From assembly GCF_902497625.1 (NCBI RefSeq), contig NZ_CABVGX010000022.1, positions 1 to 64,000 on the forward strand: a stretch of 64,000 nt of DNA. The letters run 5' to 3'. The position numbers and the translations under genes were made by a program. A model generated the notes under the pieces. It was not told where the DNA came from. It was given only the letters and a program-made list of their open reading frames with translations, and did no database searches. This document shows positions 45,054 to 55,411 of this stretch, in pieces (the first letter of the stretch is position 1; each line of letters begins with the position of its first letter). Origin of the DNA: Pseudomonas fluorescens. GTDB lineage: Bacteria; Pseudomonadota; Gammaproteobacteria; Pseudomonadales; Pseudomonadaceae.

Positions 45054-45344
45054 ATGCGCACACTAAATCGCTTGCTGCTGGCTGGCTTGTTTGCAATCGC
45101 ACCGCTGGCTGTCATGGCTGCCGATGATGCGCCGACATCCGAACCTGAAGTCACGATCCGCACGGAAGGGGACAAGGTTATTCAGGAGTACCGCCAAAAC
45201 GGATTCCTGTACGCGATCAAGGTCACGCCGAAGGGCGCGCCGCCTTATTTTCTGGTGCGTGCGGACGGTACCGATGCAAACTTCATCCGCTCGGATCAGC
45301 CGGATATGCTGATTCCGTCGTGGAAGATCTTCGAGTGGAAATAG
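45054..45344 (+). CDS. DUF2782 family exported protein
   Basis: 96 residues. Signal peptide (MRTLNRLLLAGLFAIAPLAVMA) and a small conserved domain (VTIRTEGDKVIQEYRQNGFLYAIKVTP, PPYFLVRADG, PSWKIFEW). Role unknown; conserved between polA and thrB in Pseudomonas. Divergent from polA with 74 bases between. Confidence 0.88.
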   Translation: MRTLNRLLLAGLFAIAPLAVMAADDAPTSEPEVTIRTEGDKVIQEYRQNGFLYAIKVTPKGAPPYFLVRADGTDANFIRSDQPDMLIPSWKIFEWK

Positions 45345-45402
45345 TTTCTTAACTTCAACCGGCGTTGGCTCAGGCAGCGACGCCCGTACTGGCAGTTTAA
45401 AA

Positions 45403-46353
45403 ATGTCTGTGTTCACCCCGCTGGCTCGGCCTGAGCTGGAAACCTTTCTCGCCCCCTACGGGCTCGGCCGCCTGCTTGATTTCCAGGGGATTGCCGCCGG
45501 TAGCGAAAACACCAATTTCTTTATCAGCCTGGAGCAGGGCGAATTCGTCCTGACGCTGGTTGAGCGTGGTCCGGTCCAGGAAATGCCGTTTTTCATCGAG
45601 CTGCTCGACGTGCTGCACGGCGCCGATCTGCCGGTGCCTTACGCGTTGCGCACTACCGACGGTGTCGCCCTGCGTGAGCTCGCCGGCAAACCTGCCCTGT
45701 TGCAGCCGCGTCTGGCCGGTAAACACATCAAGCAGGCCAATGCGCAGCATTGCGTACAGGTCGGCGAGTTGCTGGGTCACCTGCACCTGGCGACGCGCGA
45801 CAACATGATCAAGCGTAAAACCGATCGTGGGCTGGACTGGATGCAGGAAGAGGGCACGCAGCTACTGTCGCATCTGAATGACGAGCAGCAAGCTCTGTTG
45901 CAGCGGGCGCTGGAAGAAATTGCACAGCAGAAAGCAAGAATCCTGGCATTGCCACGCGCGAATATTCACGCCGATCTGTTCCGCGACAATGCCATGTTCG
46001 AAGGCACGCACCTGACCGGGCTGATCGATTTCTACAACGCCTGCTCGGGTCCGATGCTGTACGACGTAGCTATTGCGCTGAATGACTGGTGTTCGGACGA
46101 CGATGGCATTATCGACGGACCGCGGGCGAGGGCGTTGCTGGGGGCTTACGCGGCACTGCGGCCGTTCACGGCAGCCGAGGCCGAATTGTGGCCGACCATG
46201 CTGCGCGTGTCGTGTGTGCGATTCTGGTTGTCGCGCCTGATTGCGGCGCAGTCGTTTGCCGGCCAGGACGTGTTGATTCATGACCCGCAGGAGTTTCAGC
46301 GGCGGTTGGCGCAGCGGCAAAAGGTCAGCACACCGCTGCCTTTCGCCCTTTAA
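45403..46353 (+). CDS. thrB: Homoserine kinase (ThrB, APH-fold type)
   Basis: 316 residues. ATP-dependent phosphorylation of homoserine in threonine synthesis. It belongs to the aminoglycoside-phosphotransferase fold type (ThrB2), not the GHMP type of E. coli: GIAAGSENTNFFISL near the N-terminus, Brenner-like motif ANIHADLFRDNAMF, and metal motif GLIDFYNACSG. The last codon reads into a repeat that begins at 46353. Confidence 0.94.
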   Translation: MSVFTPLARPELETFLAPYGLGRLLDFQGIAAGSENTNFFISLEQGEFVLTLVERGPVQEMPFFIELLDVLHGADLPVPYALRTTDGVALRELAGKPALLQPRLAGKHIKQANAQHCVQVGELLGHLHLATRDNMIKRKTDRGLDWMQEEGTQLLSHLNDEQQALLQRALEEIAQQKARILALPRANIHADLFRDNAMFEGTHLTGLIDFYNACSGPMLYDVAIALNDWCSDDDGIIDGPRARALLGAYAALRPFTAAEAELWPTMLRVSCVRFWLSRLIAAQSFAGQDVLIHDPQEFQRRLAQRQKVSTPLPFAL

Positions 46354-46404
46354 TTGTGGCGAGGGGGCTTGGCGAAACGTCGCACCGCCCCCTCGCCACA
46401 CAAT
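46353..46404. repeat. Inverted repeat between thrB and znuA
   Basis: ATTGTGGCGAGGGGG (46353-46367) and CCCCCTCGCCACACAAT (46388-46404) are inverted around 20 bases. It lies between convergent genes and may stop both transcripts. Confidence 0.8.
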
Positions 46405-46415
46405 CATCGGAAAAT

Positions 46416-47336
46416 TTAAAGCGACTCCAGGCACCCCGCCAGATCATTCCCCAATTTCTCCAGGACCTGTTCATAGCCCTGAGCAGTGGCTGGCGTGTAT
46501 CCGCCTAACGCATCCAGTTCCGCCAGTTTCACCGGCAAACCCGCCACCAGCGTTTCTGCCAGTCGCGGGCGCAATGGCGGCTCACTGAACACGCACGTCT
46601 TGCCCACTTCTTGCAATCGAGTGCGCATCGCCGCCACGTGCTGCGCACCGGGCTGGACTTCGGCGGCAACACTGAACACGCCGGTGTGCTTGAGGCCGTA
46701 AGCTTCTTCGAAGTAGTCGAACGCTTCGTGGAAAACGAAATACGGCTTGCCCGCGATCCCCGCCAAGCGTGCCTTCAAACGCAGGTCCAGTGCATCCAGC
46801 CGCTCCTCGAATGCTTTCAGGTTGCTCTGATAACGCGCTGCGTTGGCAGGATCGACGGCGCTCATGTCAATCGCCATCTTCGCTGCGATGACCCGAGCAT
46901 TGATCGGGGATAACCACAGATGCGCATCAAGGGTGCCAGGACGATGATCGTGGTCATGGTCATCAGCTTCTTCTGAATGAGAGTGGCTATCTGCGGCGAA
47001 ACGGCGAAGTTTCATGCCTGGAAGATCCTGGACGGCAACACTCGGCAACGTGCGCCCGTTGAGCACGCGGGGCATGAAGCCTTCCATGTCCGGACCGATC
47101 CAATAGAGTAGATCGACCGACTGCACCTTCCGTACGTCGGAAGGGCGCAGCGCGTAGTTATGCGGTGATGCACCTGGCGGCAAGAGCACTTCCGGAATCG
47201 CCACGCCGTCCTGCACGGCCGCAGCAATCAGCTGCAGCGGCTTGATGCTGGTCAGGACCCTGACCTCGGCATGGGCTGAGCCAATCAGTAAAAAACTTGC
47301 GAGAAAAGCGACAAACACAGAAAAAAGTCGGGACAC
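46416..47336 (-). CDS. znuA: Zinc ABC transporter substrate-binding protein
   Basis: About 306 residues. Signal peptide (SRLFSVFVAFLASFLLIGSAHA), cluster A-I/ZnuA fold with zinc ligands H in GASPHNYAL, H in DAHLWLSP, H in FVFHEAFDYF, and a His/Asp-rich loop (SHSHSEEADDHDHDH) of the zinc-chaperone type. Start is uncertain: GTG at 47336 is chosen because it gives the usual N-terminus; an in-frame GTG at 47345 adds three codons. Divergent from zur. Confidence 0.94.
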   Translation of the reverse strand: MSRLFSVFVAFLASFLLIGSAHAEVRVLTSIKPLQLIAAAVQDGVAIPEVLLPPGASPHNYALRPSDVRKVQSVDLLYWIGPDMEGFMPRVLNGRTLPSVAVQDLPGMKLRRFAADSHSHSEEADDHDHDHRPGTLDAHLWLSPINARVIAAKMAIDMSAVDPANAARYQSNLKAFEERLDALDLRLKARLAGIAGKPYFVFHEAFDYFEEAYGLKHTGVFSVAAEVQPGAQHVAAMRTRLQEVGKTCVFSEPPLRPRLAETLVAGLPVKLAELDALGGYTPATAQGYEQVLEKLGNDLAGCLESL

Positions 47337-47362
47337 GATGACCACTCGAAGAGGCGAGAACG

Positions 47363-47377
47363 GGTAACATAATAACG
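47363..47377. promoter_or_regulatory. Candidate Zur box between znuA and zur
   Basis: GTAACATAATAACGT is an AT-rich imperfect palindrome (GTTAT..ATAAC type) in the 66-base divergent gap. It resembles gamma-proteobacterial Zur boxes. It would repress both znuA and zur-znuCB when zinc is plentiful. Confidence 0.4.
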
Positions 47378-47402
47378 TCTCTCACAAAACTCGTCGCCGC
47401 CC

Positions 47403-47885
47403 ATGCCAAAAACTCCGATAGCCAGCCGTCCCCACGACCACTCTCATTGCGTTCACAGCGCTCTGTCGGAGGCCGATGCCTTGTGCGCCCGTCAAGGCCT
47501 GCGCTTGACCGCACTGCGTCGGCGGGTGCTGGAATTGGTCTGGCAAAGTCACAAGCCGTTGGGCGCCTACGATATCCTTGCCGTGCTCAGCGAGCAGGAC
47601 GGTCGCCGTGCCGCGCCGCCGACTGTCTACCGCGCACTGGATTTCCTCCTGGAAAACGGCCTGGTTCACCGCATCTCTTCGCTGAATGCCTTTGTCGGCT
47701 GCAATCACCCGGAGCATGCGCATCAGGGCCAGTTCCTGATCTGCCGCGAATGCCACGCCGCTATTGAGCTGGAGCAGAAATCCATCAGCGACGCCATTGT
47801 CAGCAGCGCCCTGGATGTCGGATTCATAGTGGAAAGCCAGACGGTCGAAGTGGTCGGTCTCTGCTCGGGCTGTCAGGGGGCTTGA
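47403..47885 (+). CDS. zur: Zinc-responsive Fur-family repressor Zur
   Basis: 160 residues. N-terminal winged helix ([33 protein letters not shown]) and C-terminal dimer/metal domain with structural-zinc cysteine pairs CRECH near 119-123 and CSGC near 155-158, plus CNHPEHAH. Known as np20 in P. aeruginosa. Its stop overlaps the znuC start (TGATG). Confidence 0.93.
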   Translation: MPKTPIASRPHDHSHCVHSALSEADALCARQGLRLTALRRRVLELVWQSHKPLGAYDILAVLSEQDGRRAAPPTVYRALDFLLENGLVHRISSLNAFVGCNHPEHAHQGQFLICRECHAAIELEQKSISDAIVSSALDVGFIVESQTVEVVGLCSGCQGA

Positions 47886-48670
47886 TGAGCAATGCGCTGA
47901 TCCGTCTCGAGCAGGTGACCGTCACGTTCGCCGGGCAAAACGTGCTGGATAATATTCAGCTGAGCGTTGAGCCGGGGCAGATTGTCACCTTGATCGGCCC
48001 TAACGGCGCCGGCAAGACCACCTTGGTGCGCGCCGTGCTCGGCTTGTTGAAGCCCGACAACGGCAGCGTCTGGCGCAGGCCAAAGTTGCGCGTTGGTTAT
48101 ATGCCGCAAAAACTCCACGTCGATCCGACGTTGCCGCTGTCGGTGCTGCGCTTCCTGCGATTGGTGCCGGGAGTCGATCGCCCCCGCGCTTTGGCTGCGC
48201 TGAGGGAAGTTGGTGCCGAGCACGTGATCGACAGTCCGGTGCAAAGTGTATCCGGTGGTGAAATGCAGCGGGTGCTGCTGGCCCGGGCGCTGTTGCGCGA
48301 GCCGCAGCTGCTGGTGCTGGACGAACCCGTACAAGGTGTCGACGTCGCCGGCCAGGCCGAGCTCTACAGCCTGATTACCCGGTTGCGCGACCGTCACGGC
48401 TGCGGCGTGTTGATGGTCTCACACGATTTGCATCTGGTGATGAGCACCACCGACCAGGTGGTTTGCCTCAATCGCCACGTTTGCTGCTCCGGACACCCAG
48501 AGCAAGTCAGCGGCGACCCGGCGTTCGTCGAGCTGTTCGGCAAGAACGCGCAAAGCCTGGCGATTTATCACCACCATCACGATCATGCCCACGATCTGCA
48601 TGGCTCGGTTGTCACTACGGCCCCGGCGGCCCAACCCCACGTTCACGGAGATGGCTGCAAGCATGGCTGA
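47885..48670 (+). CDS. znuC: Zinc ABC transporter ATP-binding protein with His-rich tail
   Basis: 261 residues. Walker [10 protein letters not shown] near 38, Q-loop YMPQK, signature [15 protein letters not shown], Walker [14 protein letters not shown]-loop SHD. The last 40 residues are His-rich ([23 protein letters not shown]) and could bind zinc in the cytoplasm as a sensor or buffer. Overlaps zur by one base and znuB by 8 bases. Confidence 0.94.
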   Translation: MSNALIRLEQVTVTFAGQNVLDNIQLSVEPGQIVTLIGPNGAGKTTLVRAVLGLLKPDNGSVWRRPKLRVGYMPQKLHVDPTLPLSVLRFLRLVPGVDRPRALAALREVGAEHVIDSPVQSVSGGEMQRVLLARALLREPQLLVLDEPVQGVDVAGQAELYSLITRLRDRHGCGVLMVSHDLHLVMSTTDQVVCLNRHVCCSGHPEQVSGDPAFVELFGKNAQSLAIYHHHHDHAHDLHGSVVTTAPAAQPHVHGDGCKHG

Positions 48671-49451
48671 TTTTCTGCTCTACGCCCTGCTTGCAGGCCT
48701 GGCCTTGGCGCTGGTCGCTGGGCCGTTGGGATCATTCGTGGTCTGGCGGCGCATGGCCTATTTTGGCGACACCCTTTCCCATGCAGCATTGCTCGGCGTG
48801 GCCTTGGGCTTCCTGCTGGACGTCAGCCCGACGGTGGCGGTGACCGTAGGCTGTCTGCTCCTGGCGGTGTTGTTGGTCACCTTGCAACAGCGCCAGCCGC
48901 TGGCGTCCGACACGCTTTTGGGAATTCTCGCACCCAGCACGCTCTCTTTGGGCTTGGTGGTACTAAGCTTCATGCACGAAGTGCGGATTGACCTGATGGC
49001 TTATCTGTTCGGCGATTTACTGGCGATCAGTCCGACCGACCTGGCGTGGATTCTCGGCGGCAGCGCGGCAGTCTTGGGGTTGTTGGTGGTGTTGTGGCGC
49101 CCGTTGCTGGCAGTCACCGTTCATGAAGAGCTGGCAAGAGTGGAAGGTTTACCGGTACCGGCCTTGCGCCTGGTATTGATGTTGCTGATCGCGGTGGTCA
49201 TTGCGGTGGCGATGAAAATCGTCGGCGTGTTGCTGATTACTTCGCTGTTGATCATTCCGGCCGCTGCGGCGCAGCGTCACGCCCGTTCGCCCGAGCAGAT
49301 GGCACTCGGCGCGAGCCTGCTGGGCATGCTCGCGGTGTGTGGCGGGCTGGCCTTGTCCTGGTTCAAGGACACCCCGGCCGGGCCATCGATTGTGGTGGCG
49401 GCGGCCGCATTGTTTTTGCTGAGTTTTGTTCTGCCCCGTCGAGGGGTGTAG
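48663..49451 (+). CDS. znuB: Zinc ABC transporter permease
   Basis: 262 residues, about eight membrane segments. ABC-3 family: [21 protein letters not shown] near 29 and [19 protein letters not shown] near 188. ATG at 48663 lies inside the end of znuC, so translation is coupled. Works with ZnuC and ZnuA. Confidence 0.94.
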   Translation: MADFLLYALLAGLALALVAGPLGSFVVWRRMAYFGDTLSHAALLGVALGFLLDVSPTVAVTVGCLLLAVLLVTLQQRQPLASDTLLGILAPSTLSLGLVVLSFMHEVRIDLMAYLFGDLLAISPTDLAWILGGSAAVLGLLVVLWRPLLAVTVHEELARVEGLPVPALRLVLMLLIAVVIAVAMKIVGVLLITSLLIIPAAAAQRHARSPEQMALGASLLGMLAVCGGLALSWFKDTPAGPSIVVAAAALFLLSFVLPRRGV

Positions 49452-49488
49452 ACTTGCTCGTTTTTTGCGCAAATAGAGAGTCGCAGGA

Positions 49489-50205
49489 ATGAAGCCGTTC
49501 GCCTCCCGTTATCTGCTCCTTGTCGCATTTTCTCTGCTGCTGGGTGCCTGTCAAAGCACGCCGCCGGCGGCCATTGAAGCCCCCGATGCGCGGGCCACGG
49601 CCATCGCGCAGCTGGAGCAAAGCCTGGCCAGCAGTGAGCTGGCCACCGCCGAAGGGCAGTTGGCCGCTTTGCAGGCCGAATCACCGAATGATCAATCCCT
49701 AGAGCAATACCAGCGGCAATTGGCTGAAGCCTATCTGCGCCGCAGCCAGATCGTTCTGCAGAAAGGCGATGTCAACGCGGCCGCGACAGCACTGAGCCGC
49801 GCGCGGGTATTGATGCCCAAGGCACCGGCGCTGACTGGCGGAGTAAACGGAGCCATTGCTGAGGCACGCAAAGCCGAGCTGGAAAAAGCTGAAGCTGCAC
49901 TTCAAGCAGCCGAAGCCAAGCCGCCGGCGAAAGTGATCGATCCGACTGCAGAAAGCACTACGGTGGCATTGAATCTTACTGACATGGCCAAGCTTCGCCG
50001 GCAGTTGGACGCGATTGCGGCCGACGTGGTGAATTACCAGTGTGATGTGAGTATTCAGGCGCCGCGCAACCAGGATTTCCCTTGGTTGACGACATTGCTG
50101 AACAAGCGTGTGAAAAAGCTGGATTCGGCGTTCGAGCTGAATCTGGAGAAGCAGTTGTTGCGCAATATTCCGGCGCAGATGGTATTGAGTCCGCGTAAAC
50201 CGTAA
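49489..50205 (+). CDS. Exported lipoprotein of unknown function, TPR-like
   Basis: 238 residues. Lipobox LLLGAC puts lipid Cys near 21. Residues 35-110 are helical with Ala/Leu periodicity like one or two TPR units (ATAEGQLAALQAE, AYLRRSQIVLQKGDV); 128-150 is a charged Ala/Glu helix; the C-terminal 80 residues contain VVNYQCDVSIQAPRN. Corresponds to PA5502 after znuB. Function unknown; an envelope role is inferred from the lipobox. Confidence 0.8.
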   Translation: MKPFASRYLLLVAFSLLLGACQSTPPAAIEAPDARATAIAQLEQSLASSELATAEGQLAALQAESPNDQSLEQYQRQLAEAYLRRSQIVLQKGDVNAAATALSRARVLMPKAPALTGGVNGAIAEARKAELEKAEAALQAAEAKPPAKVIDPTAESTTVALNLTDMAKLRRQLDAIAADVVNYQCDVSIQAPRNQDFPWLTTLLNKRVKKLDSAFELNLEKQLLRNIPAQMVLSPRKP

Positions 50206-50223
50206 GAGCATCGTCGGAAAGCT

Positions 50224-50316
50224 GCCCGGAGCAAGCTCGCTCCCACATTTGACCTCCGGCTTACACAATTTTGTGAGCCACTGAGATGAATTGTGGGAGC
50301 GAGCCTGCTCGCGAAA
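50224..50316. repeat. REP doublet between the lipoprotein gene and katE
   Basis: Arms at 50224-50250 and 50291-50316, inverted, between convergent genes. Confidence 0.85.
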
Positions 50317-50341
50317 GCGTCCGTGCTATCGCAGCATGACC

Positions 50342-52480
50342 TTAAGCCGGAACAGCCTTGGCTTTAGGTTCGCGATCCCAGACCCGATGCTGCGCGATTG
50401 CAGCGAAGAACGGCTTGATCAAGCTCGCATCCGTCCCCACGACCAGTCCCGCATCGACTTCCAGTTTCAGCACATCCAGCAACTGCTTGGCCTCGCCATG
50501 CAGGGCGATTGCTTTCAGGTGCTTGTACGCTTCGAGCACGTAGTGCAACGCGACGCCATCACCGCTCAACGCCTTGATAGACGCCGCGCCGCCCGGCACA
50601 AACACCGCATCGAACGCAATGGACGGCATGCCTTCCATCGACGCATCAACGGGTAGTGCCTTGCCGTCAGCCGTGGTCACCGGCGCCGAGGTAGGGCCGA
50701 GCAGTTTGGCATGCGCGCCTTCAGCTTTCAGCGCAGCTTTCATCGCGTCGATTGCCGCGCCATCGACGCCATTAGCCGCCAGAATCGCAACTTTACGCGT
50801 CTTGATATCGCCCGGCAGCAGGTTGGCCTGACTAAGCGCCGGCGAACGGTCCAGAGAGGTTTTCGGCACATCGACAGTGCCTGCTTTTGGTGCTGGCAGG
50901 CCAAGGTTTTTGGCAACACGAGCCGCCAGTTCCAGGTCGATGTTGGCGAGAATCTCGTTCACTTCACGGGCACGGATGTACTCGCGCTCGACTTTGCCCA
51001 GCTCGAAGCTGTAAGCCGCGATGATGTGCTCCTGCTCGTGCTTGCTCATGCTGTGGAAGAACAGCCGCGCTTGCGAGAAGTGGTCACTGAACGATTCGCT
51101 GCGTTGACGAATCTTGTTCGCGTCGATGCGCTCTGGATACGACTCGAAACCGCCATCCTGAGCCGCCGGCGGAGTTTCTTTCGGCCAGCCGCCATCGATG
51201 GAGTTCGGCTCGTAGGAAGCACGTCCCTTGTCGATCGTGGTGCGATGCAACGCATCCCGTTGACCATTGTGGAACGGGGCGACCGGACGGTTGATCGGGA
51301 TCTCGTGAAAGTTCGGCCCGCCCAGTCGGCTGATCTGCGTATCGGTGTAGGAAAACAGCCGACCCTGCAGTAGCGGATCATTGGAGAAATCAATGCCCGG
51401 GACAATATGGCCAGGGCAGAACGCGACCTGTTCGACTTCTGCGAAGAAATTGTCCGGATTGCGATTGAGCACCATTTTGCCCAGTGGGGTGATCGGAACG
51501 ATTTCCTCTGGAATGATTTTGGTCGGATCGAGGATGTCGAAGTCGAAGGAATGTTCGTTTTCCTCCTCGACGATCTGCACGCCCAGTTCCCATTCCGGAT
51601 AGTCGCCCATCTCGATCGCTTCCCACAGGTCGCGACGGTGGTAATCGGTGTCCTTACCCGCGAGTTTCTGGGCTTCATCCCAGACCAGCGAGCAGGTACC
51701 GGCAGACGGACGCCAGTGGAATTTGACGAAGCGCGATTTGCCTTCGGCGTTGATCAGACGGAACGTGTGCACACCGAAGCCCTGCATGCTGCGCAGGCTT
51801 TTCGGGATCGCCCGGTCGGACATCGCCCAGATAACCATGTGCGCCGATTCCGGCACCAGCGAGACAAAATCCCAGAAGGTATCGTGGGCCGAGCCGCCGG
51901 TAGGGATTTCGTTATGCGGTTCAGGTTTTACCGCGTGCACGAAGTCAGGAAACTTGATCGCGTCCTGAATGAAGAAGACCGGCATGTTGTTGCCGACCAG
52001 ATCGAAGTTACCTTCGTCGGTGAAAAACTTAACGGCAAAACCGCGTACGTCGCGCACGGTGTCGCCCGAGCCGCGTGGACCCTGCACCGTGGAAAAGCGC
52101 GTGAACACCGGGGTTTTTTTCCCAGGGTCTTGCAGAAAACCGGCCTTGGTCAGTGCGGAATGATTTTCGTACGTCTGAAAGTACCCATGAGCGCCAGTAC
52201 CGCGGGCATGCACGATGCGCTCTGGAATGCGTTCATGGTCAAAGTGCGTGATTTTTTCACGCATGATGAAATCTTCCAGCAGCGATGGGCCGCGGGCTCC
52301 GACTTTCAGGGTGTTCTGGTTATCGGCGATCTTTACACCCTGGTTAGTGCGCAGGGCCTGATCGGTGGCATCGGAGCGGAACTGTTCCAGACTTTCCAGC
52401 TTGGTATTAGTGTTGCTGCGGTCCAGGGTGTCGGTCCCGGCCAGCGCGCTTGTTGGGGCGGCAGGTTTTTTCGTACTCAT
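50342..52480 (-). CDS. katE: Large-subunit catalase HPII (KatE type)
   Basis: 712 residues. Decomposes H2O2. Catalase core about 50-550 with the distal His in [12 protein letters not shown], Asn in VGNNMPVFF and the proximal heme Tyr in RLFSYTDTQ. The C-terminal 150 residues form the DJ-1/PfpI-like domain of large-subunit catalases ([32 protein letters not shown]). Start [10 protein letters not shown] chosen because GAGGAG lies upstream. Likely stationary-phase induced as a family. Confidence 0.94.
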   Translation of the reverse strand: MSTKKPAAPTSALAGTDTLDRSNTNTKLESLEQFRSDATDQALRTNQGVKIADNQNTLKVGARGPSLLEDFIMREKITHFDHERIPERIVHARGTGAHGYFQTYENHSALTKAGFLQDPGKKTPVFTRFSTVQGPRGSGDTVRDVRGFAVKFFTDEGNFDLVGNNMPVFFIQDAIKFPDFVHAVKPEPHNEIPTGGSAHDTFWDFVSLVPESAHMVIWAMSDRAIPKSLRSMQGFGVHTFRLINAEGKSRFVKFHWRPSAGTCSLVWDEAQKLAGKDTDYHRRDLWEAIEMGDYPEWELGVQIVEEENEHSFDFDILDPTKIIPEEIVPITPLGKMVLNRNPDNFFAEVEQVAFCPGHIVPGIDFSNDPLLQGRLFSYTDTQISRLGGPNFHEIPINRPVAPFHNGQRDALHRTTIDKGRASYEPNSIDGGWPKETPPAAQDGGFESYPERIDANKIRQRSESFSDHFSQARLFFHSMSKHEQEHIIAAYSFELGKVEREYIRAREVNEILANIDLELAARVAKNLGLPAPKAGTVDVPKTSLDRSPALSQANLLPGDIKTRKVAILAANGVDGAAIDAMKAALKAEGAHAKLLGPTSAPVTTADGKALPVDASMEGMPSIAFDAVFVPGGAASIKALSGDGVALHYVLEAYKHLKAIALHGEAKQLLDVLKLEVDAGLVVGTDASLIKPFFAAIAQHRVWDREPKAKAVPA

Positions 52481-52742
52481 CAGTCGTAAACTCCTCGTTG
52501 CGATTCCCGTCGTAGCCAGGATGCTGGTCCATTCCCCGATCACGGCACCGGGGCGGTGTGAGTTGCTTTATTAGTGACTGACGACCTTTTACGGCGTTCC
52601 TTTTTTCTTACCTTTGATCGCGTTATTGCCAAATGGCAGGATCAATGCGAAATAAATGCTAAGAACCTCTATACGGACAGGCTAAAATGCGCGCCCGGCT
52701 AACCGCTGACCCTTTTCCAACGCGCCCCACAAGGTTCGCTAC

Positions 52743-53750
52743 GTGATCGAGTTTCAAAACGTCCACAAAACCTACCGCGTCGCCGGTAGGGATATCCCCG
52801 CCCTGCATCCGACCAGTCTGACGATTGAGAACGGTCAGGTCTTTGGTCTGATTGGCCATTCCGGTGCAGGGAAAAGTACCCTGCTGCGTCTGATCAATCG
52901 CTTGGAAAACTCAAGCGGCGGCAAGATTTTCGTCGACGGCGAAGAAGTCACCGCGCTGGATGCCAACAGCTTGCGGCGTTTCCGTCAGCAGGTCGGGATG
53001 ATCTTCCAGCATTTCAATCTGCTGGCCTCCAAGACCGTGGCCGATAACGTCGCCCTGCCGTTGACCCTGGCCGGTGAACTGTCCCGTAGCGAGATCGACC
53101 TGCGCGTCGCAGAGCTGCTGGCGCGAGTCGGCCTGTCTGACCACGCCAAAAAGTATCCGGCGCAATTGTCCGGCGGGCAGAAGCAGCGCGTCGGCATCGC
53201 CCGCGCGTTGGCGACCAAACCGAAAATTCTGTTGTGCGACGAAGCCACCAGCGCGTTGGACCCGCAGACCACTGCGTCGGTCCTGCAACTGCTGGCCGAG
53301 ATCAATCGTGAGCTGAAGCTGACCATCGTGCTGATCACCCATGAAATGGACGTGATCCGCCGCGTGTGCGATCAGGTCGCGGTGATGGACGCGGGTGTGA
53401 TCGTCGAGCAAGGCTCGGTCGCTGAAGTGTTTCTGCATCCGAAACACCCGACTACCAAGCGCTTCGTGCAGGAAAGCGAGCAAATCGATGAGAGCGAGCA
53501 ACGCGATGACTTCGCTCACGTACCCGGCCGGATCGTGCGCCTGACGTTCCAGGGCGAAGCAACCTACGCGCCATTGCTCGGCACCGTCGCTCGCGAAACA
53601 GGTGTGGATTACAGCATCCTCGCCGGTCGTATCGACCGCATTAAAGACGTGCCTTACGGCCAATTGACCCTGGCGGTCACCGGTGGCGATATGGAGGCGG
53701 CATTTGCCCGTTTCACCGCGGCTGATGTCCACATGGAGGTGCTGCGCTGA
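52743..53750 (+). CDS. metN: Methionine ABC transporter ATP-binding protein
   Basis: 335 residues with a GTG start. Walker [10 protein letters not shown] near 38, signature [15 protein letters not shown] near 140, Walker [13 protein letters not shown] near 161. C-terminal NIL (ACT-like) domain from about 255 binds methionine and inhibits transport in E. coli. The gap upstream (52481-52742, 262 bases) has a TGCCA-AA-TGGCA palindrome and AT-rich promoter-like DNA but no gene. Confidence 0.95.
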   Translation: MIEFQNVHKTYRVAGRDIPALHPTSLTIENGQVFGLIGHSGAGKSTLLRLINRLENSSGGKIFVDGEEVTALDANSLRRFRQQVGMIFQHFNLLASKTVADNVALPLTLAGELSRSEIDLRVAELLARVGLSDHAKKYPAQLSGGQKQRVGIARALATKPKILLCDEATSALDPQTTASVLQLLAEINRELKLTIVLITHEMDVIRRVCDQVAVMDAGVIVEQGSVAEVFLHPKHPTTKRFVQESEQIDESEQRDDFAHVPGRIVRLTFQGEATYAPLLGTVARETGVDYSILAGRIDRIKDVPYGQLTLAVTGGDMEAAFARFTAADVHMEVLR

Positions 53751-54424
53751 TGGAAGCCCTTACCACATTCTTCGCCAATATCGACTGGTTCGAAATCTGG
53801 CTGGCCACCGGCGACACGCTGCTCATGTTGTTCGGTTCACTGCTGTTCACCGTGCTGCTGGGCCTGCCTCTGGGCGTGCTGTTGTTCCTGTGCAGCCCGC
53901 GGCAGTTGCTCGAGGCCAAAGGCATTTACGCGATGCTGTCGCTGGCGGTGAACATTCTGCGTTCGCTGCCCTTCATCATTTTGCTGATCGTGATGATTCC
54001 GTTCACGGTGCTGATTACCGGTACGTCCCTGGGCGTTGCGGGCGCCATCCCGCCACTGGTGGTGGGCGCCACGCCGTTCTTTGCGCGACTGGTGGAAACC
54101 GCCCTGCGTGAAGTTGATCGCGGCATCATCGAAGCGACCCAGGCCATGGGCGCCACCACGCGGCAGATCATCACCAATGCGCTGCTGCCGGAAGCGCGCC
54201 CCGGCATCTTCGCAGCGATTACGGTGACAGCGATTACACTGGTTTCCTACACTGCCATGGCGGGTGTCGTCGGCGCGGGCGGCTTGGGTGACCTGGCGAT
54301 CCGCTTCGGCTATCAGCGTTTCCAGACGGACGTAATGGTCGTTACCGTGGTGTTGTTGCTGGTGCTGGTTCAAGTGCTGCAAACCGTAGGTGACAAGCTG
54401 GTCGTCCACTTCTCACGTAAATAA
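53750..54424 (+). CDS. metI: Methionine ABC transporter permease
   Basis: 224 residues, five membrane segments, with the EAA loop VDRGIIEATQAMGATTRQII near 120. Stop of metN overlaps its start (TGATG at 53748-53752). Forms the MetNI complex. Confidence 0.95.
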   Translation: MEALTTFFANIDWFEIWLATGDTLLMLFGSLLFTVLLGLPLGVLLFLCSPRQLLEAKGIYAMLSLAVNILRSLPFIILLIVMIPFTVLITGTSLGVAGAIPPLVVGATPFFARLVETALREVDRGIIEATQAMGATTRQIITNALLPEARPGIFAAITVTAITLVSYTAMAGVVGAGGLGDLAIRFGYQRFQTDVMVVTVVLLLVLVQVLQTVGDKLVVHFSRK

Positions 54425-54496
54425 GTTTTTAATGAAAAGCATAAGCCGGCCATTCGCTGGCAGGTGCCAAACGGGCATCCACATGGAGTTAGCTGA

Positions 54497-55267
54497 ATGA
54501 AAAAATTACTCGTCGCATTGGCCGCCGTTGCCGCGTTTTCCGCCCACGCCGACACGCTGACTGTCGCGGCCACCCCTGTCCCGCACGCGGAAATCCTGGA
54601 ATTCGTCAAACCGGCTTTGGCTAAAGAGGGCGTGGATCTGCAGGTGAAAGTCTTTACCGACTACATTCAGCCGAACGTGCAAGTGGCCGAAAAACGCCTT
54701 GACGCCAACTTCTTCCAGCACCAGCCGTACCTCGATGAGTTCAACAAGGCCAAGGGCACCAGTCTGGTCTCGATTGCCGGTGTGCACCTGGAGCCATTGG
54801 GCGCTTACTCAAGCAAGTACAAGTCGCTGACCGAACTGCCTGGCGGCGCCAATGTGGTGATCCCGAACGACGCCACCAACGGCGGCCGCGCACTCTTGCT
54901 GCTGGCGCGGGCTGGCTTGATCAAACTGAAGAACTCCAGCGATATCCTCTCGACCGTCAAGGACATCACCGAGAACTCCAAGGACCTGAAATTCCGTGAA
55001 CTGGAAGCCGCGACCATCCCGCGTGTGCTGACTCAGGTTGACCTGGCGTTGATCAACACCAACTACGCGCTGGAAGCCAAACTTGATCCGGCCAAGGATG
55101 CATTGGTCATCGAAGGCAGCGATTCGCCGTACGTGAACATCCTGGTGGCGCGTCCGGAAGACAAGGACAGCGCTGCAATGCAGAAGCTGATCGCCGCGTT
55201 GCACAGCCCGGAAGTCAAAGCGTTCATTATCGAGAAGTACAAAGGCGCGGTCGTGCCGGCGTTCTGA
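54497..55267 (+). CDS. metQ: D/L-methionine-binding protein MetQ
   Basis: 256 residues, NlpA family. The signal peptide (MKKLLVALAAVAAFSAHA) has no lipobox Cys, so unlike E. coli MetQ it is probably a soluble periplasmic protein. Conserved VAATPVPHAEILEFVKP, DYIQPNVQV, FFQHQPYL and IPNDATNGGRALLLL. 72 bases after metI. Confidence 0.94.
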   Translation: MKKLLVALAAVAAFSAHADTLTVAATPVPHAEILEFVKPALAKEGVDLQVKVFTDYIQPNVQVAEKRLDANFFQHQPYLDEFNKAKGTSLVSIAGVHLEPLGAYSSKYKSLTELPGGANVVIPNDATNGGRALLLLARAGLIKLKNSSDILSTVKDITENSKDLKFRELEAATIPRVLTQVDLALINTNYALEAKLDPAKDALVIEGSDSPYVNILVARPEDKDSAAMQKLIAALHSPEVKAFIIEKYKGAVVPAF

Positions 55268-55279
55268 TTTGATGCGTTA

Positions 55280-55314
55280 AAAAAATGGGGCGCATCGATT
55301 GCGCCCCATTTTTT
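55280..55314. terminator. Bidirectional terminator between metQ and the sco gene
   Basis: AAAAAATGGGGCGC pairs perfectly with GCGCCCCATTTTTT around a 7-base loop. Flanked by A and T runs, so it can end transcripts from both sides. Confidence 0.92.
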
Positions 55315-55334
55315 ATGCCTGAAAATACGGACCC

Positions 55335-55401
55335 TGTTGGAGCCGGCTTGCTGGCGATGGCGTCGGTGAAATCGCTATCGCCAGCAAGCCGGCTCCTACA
55401 A
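55335..55401. repeat. REP doublet after metQ
   Basis: Arms at 55335-55361 and 55374-55401 (ggagccggcttgctggcgat type), inverted with a very short 12-base spacer. Confidence 0.85.
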
Positions 55402-55411
55402 GTGTGTGTCG

